The notes beneath the pieces are model-generated. The model saw only the letters and a list, made by a program, of their open reading frames with translations, searched no databases and was not told the DNA's origin. This document shows positions 24,351 to 33,438 of a stretch of 64,000 bases of DNA, one piece after another (position 1 is the stretch's first letter; every line of letters starts with the position of its first letter). Location of the stretch: positions 1,543,158-1,607,157 of the forward strand of contig OX638345.1 of NCBI GenBank assembly GCA_951813535.1. Reading direction: 5' to 3'. The translations under genes were made by a program, and so were the position numbers. This DNA is from an uncultured Dehalococcoidia bacterium (GTDB lineage Bacteria > Chloroflexota > Dehalococcoidia > Lucifugimonadales > UBA3495).

Positions 24351-24788
24351 ATGAAGATTTTTTTTGACGTGGACTACACCATCCTGGGCCTGGACGATAC
24401 CCTACGCCCCGGCACTGTGGATACCTTCCAGAAAATCCTCGACGATGGGCATGAAATCTACATCTGGTCCGGCATGGGAGAGCGCTGGGAGGTGATCGAG
24501 AAGCACGATCTGCATCGTTTCGTGTCCGGCGTGTACGAAAAACCCACGCATCATTTTCACGAACGTCTGCCGGAGTTGAAGATCCCGGTGGAACCCGAGT
24601 TTGTGATCGACGATTATCCTGAGATTGTGGCGGCTTTCGGCGGCGTTTGGGTGCCGCCCTACTTCTTCTCCCGCAGCGTCGACCACGAGATGGATCGCAT
24701 TTACCGGATCATCTGCGATTTCCAGGCAACGGGAGACTCCGAAGACCGCCAATACCGCGCCAAAGGCACCAAGATCCCCCTGTTCTAG
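24351..24788 (+). CDS. HAD-like phosphatase family protein
   Basis: 145 aa. The N-terminus F-F-D-V-D-Y-T-I-L is a haloacid-dehalogenase motif I (D-x-D-x-T), W-S-G near residue 40 fits motif II, and V-I-D-D-Y near residue 88 fits the acidic motif IV. It lacks a sizeable cap. Small stand-alone HAD proteins act on phosphorylated metabolites; the substrate is unknown. It lies between the ArsC-like gene and mutL, with 16 bases to the mutL start, so the three may be co-transcribed. Confidence 0.75.
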   Translation: MKIFFDVDYTILGLDDTLRPGTVDTFQKILDDGHEIYIWSGMGERWEVIEKHDLHRFVSGVYEKPTHHFHERLPELKIPVEPEFVIDDYPEIVAAFGGVWVPPYFFSRSVDHEMDRIYRIICDFQATGDSEDRQYRAKGTKIPLF

Positions 24789-24804
24789 CAACGCCAGCCG
24801 GGAA

Positions 24805-26541
24805 ATGCAGATCCAACAGCTCCCGACCCACGTCGCCGCCCAGATCGCGGCCGGCGAAGTCATCGAGCGCCCCGCCTCGGTGGTCAAGGAGCTGGTGGAA
24901 AACTCCCTGGACGCCGGCGCAACCAACATTGCCATCTCCATACGCGAGGGCGGCGTTGCGGAGATCCGGGTCGCCGACAATGGTCGTGGTATCGCCGCCA
25001 ACGAATTGGGCCTGGCTTTCACCCACCACGCTACCAGCAAGCTCTCCACGGTTGATGACCTGGAGACCGTTTCCACACTCGGGTTCCGTGGCGAAGCGCT
25101 GCCCAGCGTTGCGGCAGTCGCGAGGGTAGTTTGCACCACGCGGCCGCCGGATTGGGAAGCGGGAGCCCGCATCGAGTTTCGCTACGGAACAAGCGTCGGT
25201 GAGCGCTCCGAAGGATGCCCTCCCGGCACGTCGGTCCAGGTGTCGGATTTGTTCGGCGCCCTGCCGGCCCGCCGCAAATTCCTGCGCTCCGCTGCGGCTG
25301 AAACCGCCCGCATCCAGGAGGTCGTCACCCGTTACGCCCTGGCCCAGCCCGAAGTTCGTTTCACCCTCACCGTCGACGGACGGGAAGCGATCAATACGCC
25401 AGGCTCCAGCCGGCTTCAGGATGCCATCCTGTCCCTTTACGGTTCCGAAGTGACCGGACGCATGCTGCCGGTCTCCCTTGGTGACGGTGAGGTGTCGGTC
25501 GATGGATACGTCGGCGCCCCGGATCTGAACCGGAGAAACCGTTCCTACACCACCCTCCTGGTCAACCGTCGCTGGGTGTACGACCGCTCGATTTATTACG
25601 CCATAGAGCAGGCCTACCAGGGAACTCTGCCCGAACGGCGCTTTCCCCTCGCTATTGTCAACATATCCTTGCCTCCCGAACAGGTGGACGTCAACTCCCA
25701 TCCGACCAAGCGGGAGGTGCGTTTCCGTCAGGGCGACCGGTTGTTTTCCCTGGTCCAACGCGCCGTCCGGGAGGCCCTGGTCGCCCACGCGCCGGCCCGG
25801 ACGGCAACGCGGTCATTCGCCCCGACCCTCGCGGGTTCTGCGGCGGCGCCATCTGCGGGTCCACCCCGTCCGTCGTCCCCGCGAGATTCGGCGCCGGTGC
25901 ATGACGGCATGGCGCTGTCCGCCACCGCGTTGGCGCCGGCTGAAGCCTCCCTTCGGGACGTTCTGGCGGACCTGCGCGTCGTGGGGCAGATTCGTCAAAC
26001 GTACATCGTGGCGGAGGGCGCATCCGGCATGTATCTGATCGACCAGCATGCCGCGCACGAGCGCGTGGTGTTCGATCAGATTCGGCGGAGGACGCAGGAA
26101 GGCGAGCGACCTTCGCAACCGTTGCTGGCCCCCACGACGGCAGAACTTTCCGCAGCCCAGGCGGTTACGCTGGAAAGCAATGCCGACCTGCTGGCCGGCT
26201 ATGGCTTCGGGCTGGAACCTTTCGGGGATCGCGCCTGGCTGGTCCGTGCCCTTCCCGCCGGTCTGGCGGCCCGCGCCAACCCGGATCCGGCCGCCGCGCT
26301 GTGTGATTTACTGGATGCCGTGGCGGTGGAGCAGGTGGTGATGGAACGGGAGGACGCGCTGGCTGCCACGGTAGCGTGTCACGGATCGGTGCGGGCGGGA
26401 ATGACATTGGCGCAGGAAGAGATGGACGCGCTGCTGCGGCAACTACAGGCCACCGAAAACCCGCATAGTTGCCCACACGGACGCCCCACAGTGGTCCATT
26501 TCACCGAGTACCAGTTGGAGCGCGAATTCGGCCGGCGCTGA
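24805..26541 (+). CDS. mutL: DNA mismatch repair protein MutL
   Basis: 578 aa from the ATG at 24805; the open frame upstream is not MutL-like. The GHKL ATPase has E-L-V-E-N-S-L-D-A-G-A, D-N-G-R-G-I, T-S-K-L and G-F-R-G-E-A-L. A Pro/Ala-rich linker spans about residues 330-375. The C-terminal domain has D-Q-H-A-A-H-E-R-V-V-F-D, A-C-H-G-S-V-R-A-G and C-P-H-G-R-P, the conserved motifs of endonuclease-type MutL (the last acid of the first motif is Asp where Glu is usual). It couples MutS recognition to strand incision. No mutS nearby. Confidence 0.96.
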   Translation: MQIQQLPTHVAAQIAAGEVIERPASVVKELVENSLDAGATNIAISIREGGVAEIRVADNGRGIAANELGLAFTHHATSKLSTVDDLETVSTLGFRGEALPSVAAVARVVCTTRPPDWEAGARIEFRYGTSVGERSEGCPPGTSVQVSDLFGALPARRKFLRSAAAETARIQEVVTRYALAQPEVRFTLTVDGREAINTPGSSRLQDAILSLYGSEVTGRMLPVSLGDGEVSVDGYVGAPDLNRRNRSYTTLLVNRRWVYDRSIYYAIEQAYQGTLPERRFPLAIVNISLPPEQVDVNSHPTKREVRFRQGDRLFSLVQRAVREALVAHAPARTATRSFAPTLAGSAAAPSAGPPRPSSPRDSAPVHDGMALSATALAPAEASLRDVLADLRVVGQIRQTYIVAEGASGMYLIDQHAAHERVVFDQIRRRTQEGERPSQPLLAPTTAELSAAQAVTLESNADLLAGYGFGLEPFGDRAWLVRALPAGLAARANPDPAAALCDLLDAVAVEQVVMEREDALAATVACHGSVRAGMTLAQEEMDALLRQLQATENPHSCPHGRPTVVHFTEYQLEREFGRR

Positions 26542-26610
26542 GCCTGAGCCAAAAGAAAGAGGCACCCCAACGGGCTGCCCCTTTGCAATCAACGTACGGA
26601 GTTCGTTCGG

Positions 26611-26820
26611 CTACCGACGCGGGTCAGTCCTTGGATCCTGCGCCGGGTGGAACATTGACCCGGGGCCGGGGAACTCGTTCGCGGCTTCCGCCGTGTTGTT
26701 CCGCCGCCCGAAGGGCAGGATCGACGCCACCACCGCGGCCCCCGCGATGCCGGCGCCCAGCACGCCCAGAAAACGGCGGCGAGAGGGCCCGGATCGGCTA
26801 CTTTCGTTACGTGCAGGCAC
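26611..26820 (-). CDS. Small protein with a Tat-type signal
   Basis: 69 aa starting at GTG 26820, with GGAG about ten bases upstream. Residues about 13-35 form a twin-arginine signal, S-R-R-R-F-L-G-V-L-G-A-G-I-A-G followed by a hydrophobic stretch, then a short polar tail ending at the stop codon. It may be exported or membrane-anchored by the signal itself. The tail is too short for an enzyme, so it could also be the 5' remnant of a longer exported protein. No homologous continuation is visible downstream. Confidence 0.5.
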   Translation of the reverse strand: MPARNESSRSGPSRRRFLGVLGAGIAGAAVVASILPFGRRNNTAEAANEFPGPGSMFHPAQDPRTDPRR

Positions 26821-27071
26821 GGCTGAATCTACTCCACAATGATTTTGAAAAGCGAAAAAATGCTATCAGCCGCCGTACCAGGTGTCAATCGCGGACCAGA
26901 CCGTCCGCACCGGAACCGCTTCCAATGTACCGCTATGGACCCGCCGGACAAGCCCGAAGGTTAGCCTGAGTTTGGGCGATCACGTTTGTTGACGCTGTCT
27001 ACGCCGGCGGGTATCGTGACCATCAGTCGATGCGGGGAACGATTTTCGGCCCGCCTCCGGAGGTGCCATCC

Positions 27072-28835
27072 ATGACCGCCCAGCGAACCCATTACCAGGT
27101 TGTACGTGAGCCCGACGTCATGGTGCCCATGCGTGATGGCACCCATCTGGCCACTGACGTCGTGCGCCCGGACGCCCCCGGCCGGTTTCCCGTGCTGGTC
27201 AACCGTGGTCCCTACAGCAAGGACAGCTACCTCGACAACCCCGACCATTCCATCTGGTTCTTCCCACGGAACGGGTACGTGATGCTGAGCCAGGACGTGC
27301 GCGGCCGCTTCAATTCCGAAGGGGATTACAACCCCTTGTTCCAGGAAGCCCTGGACGGCTATGACACCGTTGAGTGGGCAGCCCGACAACCCTGGTCCAG
27401 CGGTCGCATCGCTACCACGGGTCAGAGCTACCTCGGCGCGACGCAGTACACCCTGGCCGGCAAACACCCGCTGCCTCCCCACTTGGATACCATGGCCGTC
27501 GTTTCCGCGTCATCCGACTTCCACCAGTCCTGGGTTTACCACACCGGCGGCGTGATGGAGTGGGGTTGGACGGTCCCGTACGCCATCCTCAAGGGCAGGA
27601 ACACGCTGGCCCGCGGCGGCCACGAGGCGCTGTTGGCCCAGATGGACGAATATGTCATCGAGCCCGGCAACTTCGGCCAGCCGCTGTCCGATGATTGGTA
27701 CCGCCACCTACCCCTGCGTGACTGGATTGATCGCCTGAAGGAGGCGGCTCCTTATTTCCACCAGTATTTCGATGAAGAGTTGGACGACCCGTACTGGTGG
27801 GGCATCAACCTGCTGCGGCAGGCCCGCAATGTGACCATCCCCATGTTCCACGTCAGCTCGTGGTACGACATCTTTTTGGAGGGCGCCCTCAACGCCTACC
27901 AGGCCATAGGCAAGCATGGCGGCAGCGAAACGGCCCGGCGCAACCAGAAGTTGCTGATCGGCCCGTGGGCTCACCTTCGCCCCTTTACCGAGCCCACCAC
28001 CGGCGGCGCTGGCAACATCGACTTCGGCTCCGAAGCGGCCATCGAGTTGCACGATTACCTGCTGCGCTGGTACGGCTACTGGCTGAAGGGCGAGGAGACC
28101 GGCATCATGGACGATCCGCCGGTTCGCCTGTTCGTCATGGGCGACAACAAGTGGCGCGACGAAAACGAGTGGCCTCTGGCGCGCACCCAGTACACCCGCT
28201 GGTACCTTCACTCCGGGGGCAACGCCAACACGCGCGGCGGCGACGGTTCGCTGTCCACGGTGCCGCCCGAGCCTGACGAACCGGCGGACCAGTTCACCTA
28301 CGACCCCAATGACCCGGTGCCCACCCTGGGCGGAAACACTCTCATAATCGACTACGGCGTATTTGATCAGAGCCCCGCCGAGGACCGGCCGGACGTCCTG
28401 TCGTTTACATCCGAACCCGTCGAATCGGACCTGGAACTCACGGGCCCTATTGCTGTGACACTGTACGCCTCGACCACTGCGGCAGACACTGATTTCACCG
28501 CCAAGCTGGTCGACGTGCGCCCGGACGGATTCGCCCATAACCTGCAGGACGGCATTATTCGCGCCCGCTATCGCACTTCGGTCCGGGAGCCGTCTTTCGT
28601 GACCCCCGGCGAGGTGTACCGCTACACCATCGACCTGTGGGCCACCAGCCACGTGATCAAGCCCGGCCATCGCTTCCGCGTGGATATCTCCAGCAGCAAC
28701 TTCCCGCGCTTCGACCGGAACCCGAATACGGGCGCGGCGCTCGGAGTAGATACGCGGCTCGAGTCGGCTCGCCAGACCGTGCACCACTCCGCCCGCTACC
28801 CGTCGCACATCACGCTTCCCGTGATCCCGCGCTGA
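27072..28835 (+). CDS. CocE/NonD family hydrolase (X-Pro dipeptidyl-peptidase-like)
   Basis: 587 aa from the ATG at 27072, seven bases after GGAGGT. Alpha/beta hydrolase with nucleophile motif G-Q-S-Y-L-G (G-x-S-Y-x-G) near residue 119 and the upstream Q-D-V-R-G-R-F-N-S-E-G oxyanion-region motif. It continues with a helical cap and a C-terminal jelly-roll domain (L-E-L-T-G-P-I ... H-R-F-R-V-D-I-S-S-S-N-F-P), exactly the CocE/NonD plan. The family includes cocaine esterase, glutaryl-7-ACA acylase and X-Pro peptidases. No signal peptide. The substrate is unknown. Confidence 0.93.
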   Translation: MTAQRTHYQVVREPDVMVPMRDGTHLATDVVRPDAPGRFPVLVNRGPYSKDSYLDNPDHSIWFFPRNGYVMLSQDVRGRFNSEGDYNPLFQEALDGYDTVEWAARQPWSSGRIATTGQSYLGATQYTLAGKHPLPPHLDTMAVVSASSDFHQSWVYHTGGVMEWGWTVPYAILKGRNTLARGGHEALLAQMDEYVIEPGNFGQPLSDDWYRHLPLRDWIDRLKEAAPYFHQYFDEELDDPYWWGINLLRQARNVTIPMFHVSSWYDIFLEGALNAYQAIGKHGGSETARRNQKLLIGPWAHLRPFTEPTTGGAGNIDFGSEAAIELHDYLLRWYGYWLKGEETGIMDDPPVRLFVMGDNKWRDENEWPLARTQYTRWYLHSGGNANTRGGDGSLSTVPPEPDEPADQFTYDPNDPVPTLGGNTLIIDYGVFDQSPAEDRPDVLSFTSEPVESDLELTGPIAVTLYASTTAADTDFTAKLVDVRPDGFAHNLQDGIIRARYRTSVREPSFVTPGEVYRYTIDLWATSHVIKPGHRFRVDISSSNFPRFDRNPNTGAALGVDTRLESARQTVHHSARYPSHITLPVIPR

Positions 28836-28856
28836 CGGGTCTGTGCATCACAGCAG

Positions 28857-29480
28857 GCAGGGTCTCTCCGCGAAGACCTGGCCGGCGCCGCTGAGTACCT
28901 TGATCTCGTGGCTGACCAGGCGCAGGCGCCCAAGGGAATGAAAGTCATTCCGGGTTCCAACCGGATACCACCATCAAGGCCAACTGGAAGCTGTTCGCTG
29001 AGAACAGCATCGATGGTTACCACGCGCGGCCAACTCACCAGACCTGCTTCGATTTCGTGGCCAGCGAGGCCAGGGGCGATATCCCGGCGATCGATCGGCA
29101 TCGCGGCCTTGGCTGGGCTTAGGGTAGCGGCCACAGCGTGATCGAAAACGACGCGATCTACGGCCGTCCCATCGCGATGTGGCACCTCTATTTCGGCGAG
29201 GAAGCCCGCGAAGAGATCCGGAGCATCAAGCGGGAGTTGATAGCGCGCCACGGCTCCACCAAAGCTCTCCGCATGTGCGAAAAAGCCGGAGCATGGTGAT
29301 TGTCCCAAACCTGGACATAAACGACATCACGGCCGTCACATCCGGGTTTTCCAGCCCACCGATCCGGACAGCATGGACGTAACCGCGTGGCAGATGGCGC
29401 CCGCCGTCGTGACCGGCTCCCGGCTGAACCGTCAGTTGGACTCCTTTACACGCTCTGCAACACCGGCGTCCTGGCCCCAA
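28857..29480 (+). pseudogene. Remnant of a Rieske aromatic ring-hydroxylating oxygenase alpha subunit
   Basis: Fragments in shifting frames match the catalytic domain of Rieske oxygenases: L-R-E-D-L-A-G-A-A-E-Y-L-D-L-V-A-D, then from 28961 K-A-N-W-K-L-F-A-E-N-S-I-D-G-Y-H with a metal-binding His segment A-R-P-T-H, and later D-S-M-D-V-T-A-W. The frame shifts near 28960, TAG occurs at 29120-29122, another shift lies near 29300, and the N-terminal Rieske [2Fe-2S] domain is gone. A decayed gene wedged between the CocE hydrolase and the gene at 29535. Confidence 0.85.
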
Positions 29481-29534
29481 TCCCCGCTGTGCTATCATCA
29501 TCGCCGTATTTTCGAGATCAGGACTGACGTGATC

Positions 29535-29993
29535 ATGACTTCGAACAACTCAATTCTCAGCGACGCGCAACGTGACTTGCTTGGCGCTGCACTGAACCGT
29601 ATTGTCCCGCCCGCCGGGGAAATGCCGGGCGCCGGCGACCTGGGTATCGCTAGTTTCGTCGAATCGGTCGCCGCCGGCTCCACCGGGAAGCGCAGGCTGC
29701 TGGTGGAAGGCCTGGTCCAAATCGAGCTCGCGGCGAGCGAACGCGGCGGTACCTTCAACGCCCTTTCCAGCGACGCGCAACGGGACGCGTTGCAGGCCGT
29801 CGAATCGTCGAGCCCGCAGTTCTTCCAGGAGCTGGTCACCCAAGCCTATCGGGGCTATTACACCAATGCGACGGTGTGTAGCGCCCTGGGGTATCGCCCG
29901 CCCAATCGCGTGGATTACGATCCGCTGCCGTTCGACGAATCGTTGCTGGAACCGGTCCGCCAGCGCGGGCAGGTCTGGACCGAGACGGGTTAG
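29535..29993 (+). CDS. Gluconate 2-dehydrogenase subunit 3 family protein
   Basis: 152 aa from the ATG at 29535. Helical protein with L-N-R-I-V-P-P-A-G-E-M-P-G-A-G-D near the start and R-G-Y-Y-T-N-A-T-V-C-S-A-L-G-Y toward the end, a pattern of the small subunit of membrane-bound FAD dehydrogenases. Such subunits assist a large GMC oxidoreductase, usually adjacent; none is seen here, so it may be an orphan left from a larger cluster, as the neighbouring Rieske remnant suggests. Its stop codon abuts the stop of the convergent radical SAM gene. Confidence 0.65.
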   Translation: MTSNNSILSDAQRDLLGAALNRIVPPAGEMPGAGDLGIASFVESVAAGSTGKRRLLVEGLVQIELAASERGGTFNALSSDAQRDALQAVESSSPQFFQELVTQAYRGYYTNATVCSALGYRPPNRVDYDPLPFDESLLEPVRQRGQVWTETG

Positions 29994-30971
29994 CTACGCA
30001 GCCAAGGGCAGCGACAACTGGGTTGGCGCACAAGATCCCGGCTGCGTCGGAAGTGCTCCAATATCAGATTGGATCGCCTCTGCAAACCCGGGCAACGTCG
30101 CCGGCTGTAGATTCTTCACTGACGGCATCCGCGGCAGCTCCCAGCGGAGGCGAGCGTCATCCACCAGCGCGAGCACTGCGTTGGTGTAGTCTCTGGGCGC
30201 GTGTTCGCTCCGGTACAGCCTGGCGTAGCCCGATGCCAGGTGCGGATATGATTCCCGGATAAACGGCATAAACCATTCCCGGCTGCCGGGCCGGAGGAAC
30301 AGCAAGTTGCTGGAGAGAAATTGAGCCCGATGCGCGGCCGCCGCTGCCACCAGGGCGTCGATGCTGGCCGCGCTGTCGGATAGTCCCGGAAGCAGGGGCG
30401 CGGCGAGTACCCCGGCGGGCACGCCGTGGTCCACCAAGTATTGCATTGCCTCGAGGCGAGCCATGGGGTGGGGAGCGCCCGGCTCCGTTTGCCGCCAGAC
30501 CGTCTCGTCCAGGGTCCCGATGCTGAACACAACCTGGGCGCCGGCTGTTTCGTTAAGCCGCAGCAGCAGGTCCACGTCCCGGCGCACCAGGGTGCCCTTG
30601 GTGGTTATCGACCCCGGGTTCCGAAACTCGACCAATACCTCGATGATCTTTCTGGTAAGCCCGTACTGGGCCTCCGCCGGCTCGTAGGGGTCCGACGCGG
30701 TACCGATCGCTATGGGCTCGCCGCACCACTTGGGGCGGGAGAGCTCCTGACGGAGCACGTCGGCGGCGTTGACCTTTGCGAATATCTGGCGTTCGAAATC
30801 GACGCCGGCATCCATCCCCCAGAACTCGTGAGTGGACCGGGCGTAGCAATAGCGGCAGGCGTGTCGACAACCGCGGTAGGGATTGATCGTCCACCGAAAA
30901 TGAAAATCCGGCGCGTTGACGCGATTGATCAGGGACTTGCATCGAATCTCGGTGACTTCGGCAGCAACCAT
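29994..30971 (-). CDS. Radical SAM protein, Rv2578c/SplB-like family
   Basis: 325 aa from the ATG at 30971, nine bases after CGGAGGG; a TTG six codons upstream is less likely. The iron-sulfur motif C-R-H-A-C-R-Y-C-Y-A-R (C-x3-C-x2-C) lies at about residue 35, within N-P-Y-R-G-C, typical of the Rv2578c branch. I-A-I-G-T-A-S-D-P-Y-E-P-A-E and T-T-K-G-T-L-V-R-R-D follow as in SPL-like proteins. The function of the family is not established; some relatives are near DNA repair genes. Monocistronic. Confidence 0.9.
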   Translation of the reverse strand: MVAAEVTEIRCKSLINRVNAPDFHFRWTINPYRGCRHACRYCYARSTHEFWGMDAGVDFERQIFAKVNAADVLRQELSRPKWCGEPIAIGTASDPYEPAEAQYGLTRKIIEVLVEFRNPGSITTKGTLVRRDVDLLLRLNETAGAQVVFSIGTLDETVWRQTEPGAPHPMARLEAMQYLVDHGVPAGVLAAPLLPGLSDSAASIDALVAAAAAHRAQFLSSNLLFLRPGSREWFMPFIRESYPHLASGYARLYRSEHAPRDYTNAVLALVDDARLRWELPRMPSVKNLQPATLPGFAEAIQSDIGALPTQPGSCAPTQLSLPLAA

Positions 30972-31203
30972 CGCGTGAGCCCTCCGCAAACTGATATTCG
31001 GAACGTGTGTACTATAATAGAGCGCATGTTCTTACCTGTCAAGCTTGAAACGGGCATTTTGGACTCATTGCCCCGCTGGTTCATTGCGCGAAGGCTTGCC
31101 AGGCTCGGCACGGGTTGACGTTACCGCGAAGTGCGGGGCTCATTTTTGCGATACCATTGGCGCGTCAATACCACCGCTGAAACTCAAAAAGGCAGGTGCA
31201 CAG

Positions 31204-31716
31204 ATGCCACGAGCAACCATCAATATCGCTGAACCGGACGGCCAGGCGATCACCGCTACGACTTGGCGTTACGCCGTTGGCTATATACCTGGCGAGTCCA
31301 ACCTGGGCCTGGTTGGCGAGGCCCAGGGCGGCAGCCCGGCGCGGCTTCCCGACTATGACGACTCCGGTTGGGAGGTTTGCAACGACCTGCCCGGGCGAGT
31401 GTCGGGCGGGTTCACCTTCGCCTGGTATCGCGCCAACGTGACCATACCCGAGACTATCAATGGCCAGCCGACGAGCGGAATGCGGGTTCAGTTCGAGACC
31501 TGCGTGGACGACTACGGCGAAATCTGGATCGATGGCGAGTGCAACCGTGAACGTGGCGCCGTCCAGGGCTTCAACGTGTCGCAGCGAGTTCCGGTGACTG
31601 CTAGCGCCCAACCCGGGGACCAGCACACCATCGCCATCCTGGCGGTCAACGGCCCCCTGGGCGACCCCTTTGGCACGGTGTTTGTGCGCTACGCCCAACT
31701 CGGGTTTGAATGGTAG
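31204..31716 (+). CDS. Galactose-binding-domain-like beta-sandwich protein
   Basis: 170 aa from the ATG at 31204, with AGGTG upstream. Contains D-Y-D-D-S-G-W-E-V, F-A-W-Y-R-A-N-V-T-I-P and V-D-D-Y-G-E-I-W-I-D-G, the strand pattern of the sugar-binding beta-sandwich domain seen at the N-terminus of beta-galactosidases and glycoside hydrolases. Here it is the whole protein and no catalytic domain follows. No signal peptide. It may bind a carbohydrate or serve as a regulatory partner; the function is unknown. Confidence 0.7.
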   Translation: MPRATINIAEPDGQAITATTWRYAVGYIPGESNLGLVGEAQGGSPARLPDYDDSGWEVCNDLPGRVSGGFTFAWYRANVTIPETINGQPTSGMRVQFETCVDDYGEIWIDGECNRERGAVQGFNVSQRVPVTASAQPGDQHTIAILAVNGPLGDPFGTVFVRYAQLGFEW

Positions 31717-31872
31717 CCGATCCGTTTTGATGAACGCGGCCAAGCCGCCGCTGAAACACCATAGACTGATTTCGTTGGACCCGGTCAAGCACCCGGGGCC
31801 CTTCGCCTACCGGGTGCGGACCGGTCTTCCTGGAGCGCGCCGGAGGCGTGGCCGCTTACCCGTGTCCGCCTG

Positions 31873-33426
31873 TCAACCGGCGCTGCGGTGGAGGCCCGGG
31901 AGATTTCCGACTGCTTTCACCCGTACGCGGGTGGCGTTGCTGGGGACGTAGGTCAGCGGCACTTCGTCGATCTCAACTACTTCGATGGTGGCAGGGTCCG
32001 CTCCGGCGGACACGGCGCGGGCAATGGCCGCGGCCGAGCAGTCCGCGACCGCTTGCTCGCGCCCCATGCCCTCCAGTGAGTAGACCCGTTCCACCTGCCC
32101 GCCAACCTGGGCGATGGCAGCGCCGATCGCGTTGGCTACGCCGGAATTCTCGGGCCGCAGCACGTGCGAAGCTCCGGCCAGGTCGTCGCCCAACAGGATG
32201 TTGCCTCCACCCACCAGCGCTACCGGCACGTCGTCCCGGCTCAGTTTCACCCGGTCAATCGCCGTCTCTACCCGGTCCTGGATCTCAGCAATCACTCGGT
32301 GCACCAGCGACGCATCCATGCCAGCCACGAGTTGTGGGTTGCCGATCTGCACCCTTCCGCCGGCAACCGCCACATCAGTGGTGGTGAGTGTATCTCCACC
32401 GAACACGCGCCCCGCTTCCGTCAGCCGGTACCCCACGCTTTCCGGGCCGATCCGCAGCGGATCCGGCACTACCACTGTGCCTCCGCCCAACGGGATAGAC
32501 ACGGTGTCCGGCATCCGGAAGTTGGTCCGTACACCGGCCATCTCGACGGCCACCGCCGCTTCCCGAGGGAATCCGTTCACCAGCGCCCCCACGTCGGTCG
32601 AGGTGCCGCCCACGTCCACTACGATGCCGTCGCGTATCCCCGAAAGCCAGGCGGCGCCGCGCATGCTGTTGGTGGGTCCCGAAGAAATGGTCAGCACCGG
32701 GAATCTGGACGCGAAATCCGCATCCATCAACGTGCCGTCATTCTGGCTCAGGTAGAGTGGGGCTTCGACTCCCAACGCCTCGATGGCCCCTTCGATACCC
32801 CGGATGATGCGCCCGGCGAGTTCACCCAGAGCGGCGTTCAGCGTTGCCGCGTTTTCGCGTTCCAACAGCCCGGTCCGCCCGTTCTCGTGCGACACGCAGA
32901 CCCGCAGGTCGGGCGCTTCTTCCCGCACGATCGCGGCTGCCGCGGATTCGTGCTCCCCGTTTACCGGCGAGAATACCCCCGAAACGGCTACCGCGCGCAC
33001 TCCCTGCCGACGCATGTCAGCCACCGCCCAGCGTATTTCCGACCTGTCCAGCGGACTGATCTCCCGCCCGTCAAATTCGTGCCCGCCGCCCACCATGTAG
33101 GTGAACCCGCCCATGGCTTCCCGGAGTTCGCCCGGCCAGTCCACCAACGGCGGCAGCAACTGGGTGGCCGGCAGACACAAACGGAGTACCGCGGTCGGAG
33201 CGAGTTCCCGGCGTTCCAGCAGGGCATTGGTGAAATGCGTCGTACCCACCATCACGGCGTCAATCCGTGCGTCGGCGGGCAACTCGGCCAGCAACTCCCG
33301 CATGGCATCGATAATACCGGCGGTCACGTCCGGAGTGGTCGGCAGCTTGACGGCGTGGATCAGCGCCGGTCCGTCCATGAGCACGGCGTCCGTGTTCGTG
33401 CCTCCCACGTCTACCCCGACCAACAT
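31873..33426 (-). CDS. Hydantoinase/oxoprolinase family protein (HyuA-like)
   Basis: 517 aa ATP-dependent hydrolase of the ASKHA fold. The first phosphate loop G-V-D-V-G-G-T-N-T-D is at residues 4-13, and I-V-V-D-V-G-G-T-S-T-D-V-G near residue 266 is the second; G-G-G-N-I-L-L-G-D-D lies further on. The family opens 5-oxoproline or hydantoin rings using ATP. It follows the DUF917 gene by 12 bases in the same operon; DUF917 proteins commonly pair with hydantoinase A, which supports a role in hydantoin or thiohydantoin degradation. Confidence 0.92.
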   Translation of the reverse strand: MLVGVDVGGTNTDAVLMDGPALIHAVKLPTTPDVTAGIIDAMRELLAELPADARIDAVMVGTTHFTNALLERRELAPTAVLRLCLPATQLLPPLVDWPGELREAMGGFTYMVGGGHEFDGREISPLDRSEIRWAVADMRRQGVRAVAVSGVFSPVNGEHESAAAAIVREEAPDLRVCVSHENGRTGLLERENAATLNAALGELAGRIIRGIEGAIEALGVEAPLYLSQNDGTLMDADFASRFPVLTISSGPTNSMRGAAWLSGIRDGIVVDVGGTSTDVGALVNGFPREAAVAVEMAGVRTNFRMPDTVSIPLGGGTVVVPDPLRIGPESVGYRLTEAGRVFGGDTLTTTDVAVAGGRVQIGNPQLVAGMDASLVHRVIAEIQDRVETAIDRVKLSRDDVPVALVGGGNILLGDDLAGASHVLRPENSGVANAIGAAIAQVGGQVERVYSLEGMGREQAVADCSAAAIARAVSAGADPATIEVVEIDEVPLTYVPSNATRVRVKAVGNLPGLHRSAG

Positions 33427-33438
33427 ACCAGCCGCCCT

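Noticed and set aside
24625..24804. MutL extended by 60 residues
   Set aside because: The extension overlaps the HAD gene and is not MutL-like; M-Q-I-Q-Q-L at 24805 is the normal start.
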